From assembly GCA_934204655.1 (NCBI GenBank), contig CAKPZJ010000007.1, forward strand, positions 34,417 through 98,416: DNA of 64,000 bases. Reading direction: 5' to 3'. How positions within the stretch are numbered: the first letter of the stretch is position 1; each line of letters opens with the position of its first letter. Below the pieces are notes generated by a model. That model searched no databases, was not told the DNA's origin, and worked only from the letters and a program-made list of their open reading frames with translations. Origin of the DNA: an uncultured Prevotella sp. Lineage in GTDB: Bacteria; Bacteroidota; Bacteroidia; Bacteroidales; Bacteroidaceae. Positions 37,801 to 44,660 of the stretch are shown one piece after another. The position numbers were made by a program, and so were the translations under genes.

Positions 37801-38064
37801 GTCCATAGGTGCTGCCGCAGCAGCCCTCTTCGCCTTGGCTACTTGTCTTTTGGCTGATGGCGAAGCCGCTGCCGTCTTCAGTTTCGTTCCGGCGCCGTAT
37901 AGCTGAGATACAGCATTGTCAGACAGTAGCCGTTGGGTTACTGGCCCCCCTGAATGTTCAGGGTTCTGAACCGAATTGACGAGCTTGACATCATCTGCCA
38001 TCATAGACACTGGAAGCCACAGTAACACGAGCAGCATTCCAAATACAGATAAAAATCTTCTCAT
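31837..38064 (-). CDS. Very large secreted GLUG-repeat surface protein
   Basis: 2075 residues with a signal peptide (MRRFLSVFGMLLVLLWLPVSMMA). It consists largely of GLUG-type repeats, such as GGIAGQNQKGAVIRNCFNAG, GGISGTNYGLIENCENTG and AGLIGTCYPDTLIGCYNTG. They form three long blocks separated by Ig-like and 'GEGTAEKPYLLKT' type linkers. Such repeats build a right-handed beta-helix. The C-terminus (EYFTTSGVKVAAPKAGEKAV, then KKSEKVVL) looks like a type 9 secretion sorting tail. It is probably a surface adhesin or matrix protein. It is downstream of an M6 protease gene on the same strand, and a strong terminator follows. Confidence 0.85.
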   Translation of the reverse strand: MRRFLSVFGMLLVLLWLPVSMMADDVKLVNSVQNPEHSGGPVTQRLLSDNAVSQLYGAGTKLKTAAASPSAKRQVAKAKRAAAAAPMDLTKATDCVMTYKTLISSGNDGGHAVVIAPKAGYADSITITNFYEAGIVVSAKIDTQAKTITIPNQVVGKNATYGDFDLAVCTNEGKPDRKSQITGKLNDDGTITLDSWWGLFIKSGTNADKFFCAMYGTEFVKANATMSYRVWNSKESKLQDVSFGVYAVQQSANVLSIRNFANYGQTVEIELQRDLTGKIAQQIARKDATNGDWSTVAATFKDNYSGLSSYAAVINCDKSTNNRQITWGGWTLLASKYYLGAMINGKIETTFDITYPKLSVTNFEGEGTEANPYKLKTLDDLVLLSDKVNSEEPTIAYGKSLYARPFLGKYFRMENDIDMSGYRFQPIGADWSHQFAGTFDGNGHTIKGLTVNTGANGYAGLFGKADTLSVIKNVKFDKAEVQAANYYAGVVAAWTLGDIQNCQVTNSVVSNTGQTGAAGIAAIARNITDCNVTTSNITGAFGYAGGVAGQINSTISNCYAVNVSIKAGGVTATYPSGGVVGSLYMGHAEKCYFSGTLDGRYTSDLSLGGVAGVCYQGTIDKCYATGTVYGYGNQAAVGGVVGNLYGSITNSYSNVEVVSSASRYAGGITGYVRNWKNAAGTLCESSIKSSYAAGNVEAETYQYKPETERREILGTVMDGANPTLENIYFDKQITNFGSTAFSATTAELTAGSGVKGFDASVWTFTEGAYPRLKGMDDTEAAKFSASALNLADGSSLDKVTRDAKLTLLGATAVKYYKEGKLVDEGAYSAISGTTLKLKEEFGTDTIYFVNQGVGARMLALKVSPIPFEGEGTAEKPYLLKTKADLVTLSKVTTVKQQLFPDTYFKITNDIDLQKDPEFLGICACIITGSSDAHVQFAGHIDGDGHTIHNMVIKNSMTWTTAPTANKMGTPTVGKCIGYKGFVGRMGSNGSLKNLNIAADCDLTELWATSGALVGYNYGTIENCRNYAKVRGYSCWIGGIAGQNQKGAVIRNCFNAGNITSGYMNVGGISGTNYGLIENCENTGTIECKVISTFISGSKVNKLNGVGGICGGQTGGRVINCVNSGTTYGYGRVAGISGSLNEAASTTYDYHNDVINCINYGTSLSTSKIEVGAIGGQTGTNGVCQDNYYDGQITLHKANGNTTLEGTKAVETSVLTSGKALANYSTELWSFEAGKYPVLKQFADEPSVKVTRSIIISVPAGHTVADLKKDVNLSTDADCTWSLKDGSVFKINGNTLVAPASVTTLVIDTLTATYKSGYTKPFVVESRPAIPLTGAGTATDPYLIKSSNEWNSFATYMATCGEPMTGKVVKLTANLTFNLLIHPFSSDNVTIFDGELDGNGMTVTANYTARADEEGILFKALGKNAYVHDLTVKGSLTTTYSKNGAVVGSLSGKLKNVINRAKVKGGTKSYLGGLVGIAQTGAQLTDCVNEGEVASAGAYTAGLVGYSNTGVKYVNCGNKGKVSYTGSGTTSKLNKCYLAGLIGTCYPDTLIGCYNTGEVVATSPATVCTLAGLIGMATASKGSEPYYLKDCYNTASISSATNNAGLIVEGSSSGHSKYYMEGCYNTGDISSTINSTASSTYTAGIIGVYTAGSTFKNCWNSGTILSQKPVYAAGIACYYKGSFSEQNPVRFIGCHNEGDIFASGNQGAGIVAYAANYSVVDSCYNTGDIEGGFGLGGIVAALTGNNTVMSNCWNSGDITTTSNRAGGLIGYNAYGGTTITNCYNLGDVTCSGTDAKTCYGIGGVAGQGGGHYKNVYSYGTVKGVARVGGLIGYSVVGSERNGVVIGTRIEDSYFAGTVEAPADTCAMIIGVKMTDNPKTWNPDYNYVKNVYYVKELASEGVNTAGTALAYADLLKLDMGDAWKSYDDYTMPVLQGFCDTDDAKVNAAAILLDAADMAAQVATKDFFIGHPEGVTITTDNADVVVDGNKVHFNKPFTGTLTLTLTAGESTAELEVDCKVTSVVNGVTTVESEAGVVKKEYFTTSGVKVAAPKAGEKAVYVVVKTYKDGSKKSEKVVL

Positions 38065-38110
38065 ATATTAATACATGATTTTTAGGGGGACGTTAAAACA
38101 CTCTCATTAA

Positions 38111-38158
38111 CCGGAAAGTGAGCCAGTGCAGTCCCCTTTTTCACACTGGCTCGTCCGG
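38111..38158 (-). promoter_or_regulatory. Hairpin between the M6 protease and GLUG-protein genes
   Basis: GAGCCAGTG (38120-38128) pairs perfectly with CACTGGCTC (38144-38152), with an outer CCGG/CCGG pair. No T-run follows on the minus strand. It may end the protease mRNA or act as a leader structure for the GLUG gene. Confidence 0.45.
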
Positions 38159-38180
38159 CATCTTTCATTTTTACAATTAG

Positions 38181-40484
38181 TTAATAAGCTATCTTGTATC
38201 GCTCGCTGCCTATGGCTACGATATATACCCCGTGGCCCGGCAGTTGCAGGGTAGCCACTCCGCCGGCCATGGTGGTCTGCGCCACCAGTGTGCCGCCTAC
38301 CTCGTAGAGTGCCACCCGGCTCTGCTTGCTGCCCGAGCTGACGGTCAGCGTGTTGCCCGCTATCGACAGATGGCTCAAGCCGCTCTCGGTGGCCACCGTG
38401 CTGAGGTCTATGCCCGCGGCTACATCCTCGTAAGCTATCGTAAAGTCGTCTATGTAGCAGTAGGCAGTCTTGCTACCGATAGTCTCGGTTATCTTGAAGC
38501 AAGGGTTCACGGCGTCTATATTATATATAAGGTGTGCCGAGCCCTGGGTGGGTACGGAGGTGTTTTCTACCCCGTCTACATCTTTCATACCTACCCACGA
38601 GGCGCCATTGTCGGTCGAGTAGTAGCAGCGCATAATGGCGAGTGAGTTAGTGGGGTTGTAGGCCATGAAGGATACCGACGTTACCTTGCGGTTGATGGGC
38701 GATGTAACTATCTCGGCCTTCTTCTTCAGTCCCAGGACGCGTTCACCGTTGCCGTAGCCCTCGGCGGGAGCCACCACGGAGGCCAAGGCGTCCAGGCTCC
38801 AGTCGCAGAACTTGCCCTTGACCACTGCCTTACCGGCAGTAGTAGTCTCCATCTCCTCGAAGTCTTCTACCAACTCCGAGATGCTGGCATTGGCCACGCT
38901 AAACGAGATGACCCCATCGGCATTCTCGGCTATATCTTTCAGCTCTAACGGTGTTGGGGCTTGCGTCCACGACCGTATCGAGGGCGTAGTCTGGTTAGTT
39001 AGCGCCGTCACGTTGCCGCTACCGGGGAAAGGGTCGCCCTGCGAGTCGGTCACAGTGGTCGTTTTGCCCGATGTTTTAGTCTGTGGCTTAGCCCGTAGCA
39101 CCTCCAGGTAGTTGTGGGCAGGGTTACAGTTGATAGTATTGTTCTCCCAGACATCTACATTGGTAGAGTCTACTCTCGTAACAATCATACCATGTCCGGC
39201 CAGATAGGCGTCCCAGCGTGTCTGCTGCCTGTTTTCAAGAAGAAAGAACTCGTTGGGGATACTCGAATTGATGCGGTAACCTGTGTTAGAGGTGTTCAGC
39301 GCATCCAGGGTGAACTGCCCCGGCGCCTCTATCAGTTGCGGGTTGGCAAATCCTAACGCGTAGCGCTCGTAAAGGGTATAGCCTACCGGCGTGCGCGACT
39401 TGTTGCGGTAACTGCCGCCGGCCATGATAGACCACGTGGCGGGGTTAACGCTCTGGCCGCCGCTCGAAGCGTAGTCGGTGTCGTACTCGTCGGGCAAGCC
39501 CAGTACATGGCTGAACTCGTGGCAGATGGTGCCGATACCGTCGAGCACCCCCGAACCTTCGCGACCGTACATCTCGGTAGAGCAGGCATAACGGCCCAAT
39601 GACACGCCGTCAAGGCGGACACCGAACATCTTAGAGGCGTGGGGCCAGACGAGGTCAGAGTTGTTACCCGAGAAGTTGGCACCGTAGCCGGCATAGATGA
39701 AAAAGACCATATCGGCCGTCCCGTCGCCATCGCGGTCGTACTGTGAGAAGTCTACCTGGCTGTCGGCGGCCTTGCTGGCTGCTGCAGCCAACGCCAGACC
39801 ATTAGTCGAACCACCGGCATCGTACTTAGAATAATTTATCTTGACTGGCCCGACGATGTCGAACTGCGGATCAAAGGCTCCCATGGAGTTGTCGTAATAA
39901 TAGTCGCGCACACTACCGGTACAGTCTATCTTCTCAGGAATGAGCGAGGAAGACATGTATCCGTCATAGTTTTTCTGGTTGACCATATTGTTGACTATAT
40001 CGTGAATATCGGTACGGGAGAAACTGCAGTCATTAAATTCGACGAGGATAATAAGGCCGCGAAACTTGCTGATGTCGTACTTGCCGTTTCCGCGGAGGTT
40101 CCGGCGCATGCCGGTCATGCTTTTCATGGTTTTCTTCATCTCCTTGGCAGTCGGAGAGAGTGCAGGGGTGAGGTTTTTCTGTAGTGTCTGTAGGAAGGCG
40201 TTGTCGCCCGTACTGCGTTCGGAGATGTTGCGCGCTATGCGCTGGGTGGCTACCAGTCGGCCATCGGTTATCTCGGCGTACACATAGTAACCAGTTGGCG
40301 ACTTCAGCACGGTATAGCCATCCTCGGTGGTGGCGTGGTGTTGGTATTCGTCGCCTACGAGGCGCACCGTAAGGTACGTGCCATCTGGTTGAAGTAACTT
40401 GGCTGGGGTGGGATTGGCCGGAATACCTTGCGCGGTGGTTATTCCTAATAAAGAGGATAAAACTAATAAGTAAATTTTCTTCAT
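38181..40484 (-). CDS. Secreted M6 family metalloprotease with C-terminal sorting domain
   Basis: About 767 residues from MKKIYLLVLSSLLGITTAQG (signal peptide). The zinc motif is HEFSHVLGLPDEYD (HExxHxxGxxD type) in the middle of the protein, within an M6 (immune inhibitor A-like) catalytic domain. A lectin-like beta-sandwich follows, and the C-terminal part (LSIAGNTLTVSSG, then GVYIVAIGSERYKIAY) is typical of type 9 secretion cargo. The start was chosen at the signal peptide; the longer frame adds 11 residues upstream. A -7 box lies at 40515-40522. Confidence 0.92.
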   Translation of the reverse strand: MKKIYLLVLSSLLGITTAQGIPANPTPAKLLQPDGTYLTVRLVGDEYQHHATTEDGYTVLKSPTGYYVYAEITDGRLVATQRIARNISERSTGDNAFLQTLQKNLTPALSPTAKEMKKTMKSMTGMRRNLRGNGKYDISKFRGLIILVEFNDCSFSRTDIHDIVNNMVNQKNYDGYMSSSLIPEKIDCTGSVRDYYYDNSMGAFDPQFDIVGPVKINYSKYDAGGSTNGLALAAAASKAADSQVDFSQYDRDGDGTADMVFFIYAGYGANFSGNNSDLVWPHASKMFGVRLDGVSLGRYACSTEMYGREGSGVLDGIGTICHEFSHVLGLPDEYDTDYASSGGQSVNPATWSIMAGGSYRNKSRTPVGYTLYERYALGFANPQLIEAPGQFTLDALNTSNTGYRINSSIPNEFFLLENRQQTRWDAYLAGHGMIVTRVDSTNVDVWENNTINCNPAHNYLEVLRAKPQTKTSGKTTTVTDSQGDPFPGSGNVTALTNQTTPSIRSWTQAPTPLELKDIAENADGVISFSVANASISELVEDFEEMETTTAGKAVVKGKFCDWSLDALASVVAPAEGYGNGERVLGLKKKAEIVTSPINRKVTSVSFMAYNPTNSLAIMRCYYSTDNGASWVGMKDVDGVENTSVPTQGSAHLIYNIDAVNPCFKITETIGSKTAYCYIDDFTIAYEDVAAGIDLSTVATESGLSHLSIAGNTLTVSSGSKQSRVALYEVGGTLVAQTTMAGGVATLQLPGHGVYIVAIGSERYKIAY

Positions 40485-40514
40485 TCGTAAATAATTAATG
40501 GCGTTATCACGCGA

Positions 40515-40522
40515 CAAAAGTA
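40515..40522 (-). promoter_or_regulatory. -7 box for the M6 protease gene
   Basis: The minus strand reads TACTTTTG, matching TAnnTTTG, 31 nt before the ATG. A TTTTG lies 12 nt upstream of it. Confidence 0.5.
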
Positions 40523-40570
40523 ATAATTATCAGTCAAAAGAGCAATAATCTGACAGAAAAAATTGCTTTT

Positions 40571-40777
40571 TTATATCAAAATCATATTTTCTGTATAAAC
40601 ACACAGGGCATATACACGGCTGTCAGCCAGTGCCATGGACACATGGGTGCCTATGGTCAGGGGGCTGATGGCTAAAAACATGGTCGTCCTATCACCGAGA
40701 CCCACCGCAACGGTCGTGGTGCTGGCTCTCACAGCCCCCTGGTATTTATTTTCCTTCTTTTTCTTGGCAGCCATCAT
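40571..40777 (-). CDS. Possible 68-residue small protein
   Basis: The frame begins MMAAKKKKENKYQGAVRAST after the A-rich leader TTACAAAATTAA, and ends with TAA plus an A-rich run. It is the only sizeable frame in the 340-bp gap between the M6 protease and the FGE-like gene. It has a Lys-rich start and a mildly hydrophobic middle (TTMFLAISPLTIGTHVSMAL). I know no homologue. It may equally be non-coding, since the FGE-like gene's promoter lies right at its 5' end. Confidence 0.3.
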   Translation of the reverse strand: MMAAKKKKENKYQGAVRASTTTVAVGLGDRTTMFLAISPLTIGTHVSMALADSRVYALCVYTENMILI

Positions 40778-40786
40778 TTAATTTTG
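40764..40786 (+). promoter_or_regulatory. Promoter of the FGE-like gene
   Basis: The -7 box TAATTTTG is at 40779-40786, with TTG at 40764-40766, 12 nt upstream. The ATG follows at 40824. Confidence 0.5.
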
Positions 40787-40823
40787 TAATTTTACAGCCA
40801 TAACATACTAAACGACAACTGAT

Positions 40824-41657
40824 ATGACATTTATCAGAACCTCTCTTGTTATCCTGGGCCTCGCCATCGCCACCACCACGATGGGTCAAGGCATCATCCG
40901 CCACAATGCGCCCGCCCCCAAGGCCACGGTCAAAAAGCCAGCTACCACGGCTGCCTCGCCTGCCAAGCAGCGGGCCGTAGCCCAGCTGGTTAAAAACATG
41001 GTCTACGTTCAGGGCGGCACCTTTACCATGGGCCGTACCAGCAGCAAGGCTTACTGGAACGATAGCGGAGACAAGCCGGCACACCAAGTTACCGTTGGCA
41101 GCTTCTATATATGTAAGTACGAGGTTACGCAGCAGCTCTGGAAAGCGTTTATGGGTACCAACCCATCGTGGACCAAGGCCGACAATATGCCCGTGGAGTG
41201 GGTTAACTGGGTAACGGCCCAGAAGTTTATCCAGAAGCTCAACGCCTATAGTGGCAAGAGGTTCCGCCTGCCCACCGAGGCCGAATGGGAGTTTGCCGCA
41301 CGGGGCGGCACCCGCTCGCACAACTACCTATACAGCGGCAGCGACGACATCAACGAGGTAGCTTGGTGGCATGACAACAGCGGGGGCAAACTGCACGCCG
41401 TGGGAACAAAGCACCCCAACGAGCTGGGCCTCTACGACATGACGGGCAATGCCTACGAGTGGTGCTCAGACTGGCAGGCGCCCTACCAGGCGGCAGCCCA
41501 GACCAATCCCAAGGGCCCACAGAGCGGCCGGTGGAGGGTCATGCGTGGCGGAAACTGTAACAGCTCGGATTCTGAGACTGGTGTGATGACCCGCAGTCAG
41601 TGCCTGCCCGACATAGCTACCTGTTGCGGCATCCGCCTGGTATGCGACAGATTATAG
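40824..41657 (+). CDS. Formylglycine-generating enzyme (SUMF1)-domain secreted protein
   Basis: 277 residues with a signal peptide (MTFIRTSLVILGLAIATTTMG), an Ala/Pro/Lys linker, and an FGE-sulfatase domain from about residue 58: MVYVQGGTFTMG, YEVTQQLWKAFMG, RLPTEAEWEFAARGG, ELGLYDMTGNAYEWCSDW and GIRLVCDRL. Many Bacteroidetes proteins with this fold are not sulfatase activators but act in gliding, secretion or carbohydrate recognition. The two active-site cysteines of true FGE are not obvious here. It is a single gene convergent with the MetE-like gene. Confidence 0.85.
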   Translation: MTFIRTSLVILGLAIATTTMGQGIIRHNAPAPKATVKKPATTAASPAKQRAVAQLVKNMVYVQGGTFTMGRTSSKAYWNDSGDKPAHQVTVGSFYICKYEVTQQLWKAFMGTNPSWTKADNMPVEWVNWVTAQKFIQKLNAYSGKRFRLPTEAEWEFAARGGTRSHNYLYSGSDDINEVAWWHDNSGGKLHAVGTKHPNELGLYDMTGNAYEWCSDWQAPYQAAAQTNPKGPQSGRWRVMRGGNCNSSDSETGVMTRSQCLPDIATCCGIRLVCDRL

Positions 41658-41690
41658 CCACGCCCCCTCGGTAGTAGGGGGCATGGCTAT
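41654..41690. terminator. Bidirectional terminator hairpin between convergent genes
   Basis: ATAGCCA-C-GCCCCCT pairs with AGGGGGC-A-TGGCTAT around a 7-nt loop, with one C/A mismatch. It begins inside the last codons of the FGE-like gene and lies 22 nt beyond the end of the MetE-like gene. Only short T/A stretches flank it. Confidence 0.65.
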
Positions 41691-41711
41691 GGCCACCGTA
41701 CAGATGGCTGC

Positions 41712-42827
41712 CTACCGTCCCCAGACCTCCCCGGCTATCTGGCGTACCAGGTCTATCTTGGCCCACTGCTCCTCCTCGGTCAGCTTGTTGCCTATCTCGC
41801 ACGAGGCAAAACCACACTGGGGACTCAGGTTCAGGCGCTCCAAGGGTACATACTTGGCCGCCTCGTGTACACGGGCTATCACCGTGGCCCGGTCCTCTAA
41901 CACGGGCGACTTGGTGGTAATAAGTCCCAGTACCACCTGCTTACTGGGCGACACGTACCGCAGTGGCTCAAAGGTACCCGAGCGCTCATCATCGTACTCC
42001 AGATAGTAGGCAGACACGTTCTCCTTAGCAAAGAGATACGGGGCGATAGGGTCGTAAGCGCCCTTGGTAGCGTAGCACGAGTGGTAGTTGCCACGGCACA
42101 CGTGGGTGTTAACGGTAAGACCCTTAGGGGCTGCGGCAATGGCCAGGTTGTTAACCGTAAGATACTGCAGAGCCTCGTGCTCCAGCGTGAAGCCTGTTCC
42201 AGCCATCGATTTCCAGAAGTCGTCGTCTACAATCATACCCCATGTGCAGTCATCGAGCTGCACGGTACGGCAGCCGGCGGCATATAGTTCCTGAAAAAAC
42301 GTGCCATAAGCCTTGGCTATGTCCTCGATAAGCTCCTGGGTGTTAGGATAGAAGAGACGGGTGTTCTTAGTATTGTCGCCACGGAACAGTTCGGCCAGGA
42401 ACTGAGCAGGGGCAGGAACGGTCTGCTTAGCAGTAACGCCGCCCTCTTCGTATTGCTTCACGAAGAGGAAATCCTGGACGAAGGGGTGGTTGTCGCCCGA
42501 GATTTTGCCGGTAAGGCGGAGCGAGCCGTGGGTGGTTTCCTCGCCATGGAACTGGTAGCCATGGTCGAGCTCGATATGCTCTACGCCCTGGAAGCCCCAC
42601 ATGAAGTCCAGGTGCCAGTAGCTGCGCCGATACTCGCCATCGGTAATGTAGTGCAGTCCATGGGCTTTCTGCTTCTGGATTAGCTGGGCGATAAGCCGGT
42701 TCTCTACACTGCGCAGCTGCGCGGCTGTTATCTGGCCCGCGGCATGCTTGGCCCTTGCTTCTTTTAACTCGGCGGGGCGCAGGTAGCTGCCCACCACATC
42801 AAAGTGTACACGGTTACTGGTACTCAT
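41712..42827 (-). CDS. MetE-like methionine synthase family protein (YxjG/YxjH type)
   Basis: 371 residues, matching the C-terminal catalytic half of cobalamin-independent methionine synthase as found in YxjG/YxjH-like proteins: FDVVGSYLRPAELKEAR, VQLDDCTWGMIVDD, the zinc-ligand pair in NTHVCRGN and the third Cys in SPQCGFASCE. It probably transfers a methyl group to homocysteine or a related thiol. It is divergent from an Lrp-family regulator, which may control it. It has a TACCTTTG -7 box at 42879-42886. Confidence 0.85.
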   Translation of the reverse strand: MSTSNRVHFDVVGSYLRPAELKEARAKHAAGQITAAQLRSVENRLIAQLIQKQKAHGLHYITDGEYRRSYWHLDFMWGFQGVEHIELDHGYQFHGEETTHGSLRLTGKISGDNHPFVQDFLFVKQYEEGGVTAKQTVPAPAQFLAELFRGDNTKNTRLFYPNTQELIEDIAKAYGTFFQELYAAGCRTVQLDDCTWGMIVDDDFWKSMAGTGFTLEHEALQYLTVNNLAIAAAPKGLTVNTHVCRGNYHSCYATKGAYDPIAPYLFAKENVSAYYLEYDDERSGTFEPLRYVSPSKQVVLGLITTKSPVLEDRATVIARVHEAAKYVPLERLNLSPQCGFASCEIGNKLTEEEQWAKIDLVRQIAGEVWGR

Positions 42828-42859
42828 AGTCGTTAATCCTTTCTATTGTTATGTTTGTT

Positions 42860-42945
42860 ATTTTCCCGATTACGGCGACAAAGGTACGGGTAATCAAAAA
42901 AACTACAAAATTATTCCTTAAATACGGGAAAATATCCTACTTTTG
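42860..42945. promoter_or_regulatory. Divergent promoter region with repeated TACGGG half-sites
   Basis: Two -7 boxes face away from each other: TACCTTTG (42879-42886, minus) for the MetE-like gene and TACTTTTG (42938-42945, plus) for the Lrp-type gene. Between and beside them lie TACGGG-TAA (42884-42892) and TACGGG-AAA (42923-42931). A TTTTCCCG (about 42861-42868) is the inverted partner of the second. This arrangement suits an Lrp-type regulator, but that is inference. Confidence 0.45.
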
Positions 42946-43016
42946 TATCCGTAACCATAGTTATGGCAGAATAGTATTCTGCAAGAACGATACTCACCAT
43001 CACTATACACCTACCA

Positions 43017-43514
43017 ATGGCAACCCTGGACAATACAGATATCAAGCTGCTCAGGCTACTGCAGCAGAACGCGCGGCTCACCGTCAAGGAGATGGCCGCG
43101 AGGGTACACCTGTCGCCCTCGCCTACCTTTGAACGGCAGAAGAGGCTGGAGCGCGAGGGATACATAACCCACTACGCGGCCGTAACCGACTACAGCAAGC
43201 TGGGCAACAACGTGATAGTGCTATGCAATATCCGCCTGAAGCAACACACCCACGACCTGATACAGCAGTTCATGGATGCGGTGCAGGAGATAGACCGTAT
43301 CACCGAGTGTTACAACACTACGGGTGACTACGACTTCCTTATCAAGGTCTACGCCCATGATATGAAGGATTATCAGGACTTCATGCTCAACACCCTTGGC
43401 AATATAGAGTGTATAGGCAGCCTGCACAGCATCATCGTTATCGGCGAGGTGAAGAACTCGCATTGCATACCCGTGAGCCTGGGCTCCGACGAGGGCGCGG
43501 GCCACGGCCTATAA
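43017..43514 (+). CDS. Lrp/AsnC family transcriptional regulator
   Basis: 165 residues. The N-terminal winged HTH begins LDNTDIKLLRLLQQNARLTVKE and continues to about residue 60. The C-terminal ligand-binding (RAM) domain includes VIVLCNIRLKQHTHD and ITECYNTTGDYDFLIKVYAHDMKDYQDF. Such regulators sense amino acids. The divergent MetE-like gene is the natural candidate target. A WYL regulator gene follows after 36 nt. Confidence 0.93.
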   Translation: MATLDNTDIKLLRLLQQNARLTVKEMAARVHLSPSPTFERQKRLEREGYITHYAAVTDYSKLGNNVIVLCNIRLKQHTHDLIQQFMDAVQEIDRITECYNTTGDYDFLIKVYAHDMKDYQDFMLNTLGNIECIGSLHSIIVIGEVKNSHCIPVSLGSDEGAGHGL

Positions 43515-43528
43515 TATAATAAGGTGTA
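43510..43528 (+). repeat. Recurrent intergenic motif TATAATATAATAAGGTGTA
   Basis: The motif separates the Lrp and WYL genes. Near-identical copies occur at 14463-14482, 50959-50977, 55021-55042 (looser) and 58738-58756 (looser), mostly preceded by GGCC-containing sequence. Its role is unknown; it could be a promoter, leader or processing element. Confidence 0.5.
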
Positions 43529-43550
43529 ACGACAACAGCCACTACCCACC

Positions 43551-44519
43551 ATGCGACACGACAAGCTACAACGCGAACTGGACTTGTTGCTCCTGATGAC
43601 CGAGAACAAGAACTATACGGCCGCCCAGCTGTGCGACCGCATAGGCATATCGCGCCGCAACCTGTACTACTACCTCGACTTCTTCCGCGATGCGGGCTTC
43701 CGCCTCATCAAGTCGGGCAACTACTACAGGCTGGACCGCCACTCGCCTTTCTTCCGCCGTCTGCACGAGAGCATAGACTTCACCGAACAAGAGGCCGTGG
43801 TGCTCCGCCGCCTGATAAGCGGTGGCGACGAGGCTAACCCGCTCATAGAGAGCATACGCCATAAGCTCGACAAGTTTTACGACCTGCGTATCCTTACCGA
43901 CGTCAATGTGCAGCAGCGCCTGTCGCACAATATAGACCGGCTATACGAGGCCATCAAGTTTCGGCAGATGGTCAAGATATGCCAGTACTCGTCGCCCCAC
44001 AGTCAGACGGTTACCGACCGCATCGTGGAGCCTTATCTCTTTATGAACGACAATATGGACGTGCGTTGCTACGAGCTCAGTTCGGGACTGAACAAGACCT
44101 TCAAGATAGCCCGCATGGGCGACGTGGAGCTGATAGACATGCTGTGGAGCCACGAAGACCGTCACCGTCAGGTGTTTACCGATGCGTTCATGTTTAGCGG
44201 TGAGGAGCGCCACACGGTGAGCCTCATCCTCGGTCAGCTCTCGGCCAACCTGCTGCGCGAAGAGATGCCCCGCGCGGCCACGGGCCTGGAGCCCTACGAC
44301 AACCATCGCTACCGGCTACAGCTCGACGTGTGCAGCTATGTGGGCATAGGCCGATTTGTCCTGGGCCTGTACGATGACATCCTGGTAGAGGGCGACGACG
44401 GCCTGCGCCAGTACCTGGCCGAGCGCATAGCGCGCATGCAGGCGGGCCGTAACAGCCAGGGGGCGGGCCGCAACCATCAGGGAACAGCCCCCAAGCCCCC
44501 CAAGGGGGATGTGGAATAG
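43551..44519 (+). CDS. WYL-domain transcriptional regulator
   Basis: 322 residues. An N-terminal helix-turn-helix (YTAAQLCDRIGISRRNLYYYL, cut: TAAQLCDRIGISRRNLYYY) is followed by a WYL domain around 135-195 (VKICQYSSPHSQTVTDRIV, and CYELSSGLNKTFKIARMGDV), then a C-terminal extension (WCX-like). WYL proteins sense nucleotides or ligands and often regulate defence or DNA repair genes. The last residues (PPKPP-type tail ending KGDVE) are encoded by the GC-rich stem-loop of the composite repeat at 44488-44516, so the native C-terminus was probably shorter. Confidence 0.85.
   Translation: MRHDKLQRELDLLLLMTENKNYTAAQLCDRIGISRRNLYYYLDFFRDAGFRLIKSGNYYRLDRHSPFFRRLHESIDFTEQEAVVLRRLISGGDEANPLIESIRHKLDKFYDLRILTDVNVQQRLSHNIDRLYEAIKFRQMVKICQYSSPHSQTVTDRIVEPYLFMNDNMDVRCYELSSGLNKTFKIARMGDVELIDMLWSHEDRHRQVFTDAFMFSGEERHTVSLILGQLSANLLREEMPRAATGLEPYDNHRYRLQLDVCSYVGIGRFVLGLYDDILVEGDDGLRQYLAERIARMQAGRNSQGAGRNHQGTAPKPPKGDVE
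44488..44516 (+). repeat. GC-rich stem-loop of the composite repeat, copy C, overlapping the WYL gene end
   Basis: It reads CCCCCAAGCCCCCC, then AAGGGGGATGTGGAA, the same module as 3034-3072 and 31712-31746 (both minus). Here it forms the last codons and stop of the WYL gene. An A/G tract follows at 44571. Confidence 0.6.
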
Positions 44520-44570
44520 CCTATGTGCGAAACATGTTCGCCTCGAATTCAGCAGAAACAATCACCGATG

Positions 44571-44610
44571 AGGAAAAGTAAAAACTTAAAAAGGTAAAAG
44601 AGCAAAAAAG
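44571..44610 (+). repeat. A/G-rich tract, copy C (left)
   Basis: It contains AAAAGTAAAAACTTAAAAAG and GTAAAAGAGCAAAAAAG. An inverted partner lies at 45263-45300 (minus: AAAGGTAAAAAGGTAAAAG), so the two tracts bracket the whole 700-bp repeat region. Confidence 0.65.
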
Positions 44611-44660
44611 ACCGCCCGAGGATTGCACTTACCAAGCCAGCGACCATCACTCGAAATGAA

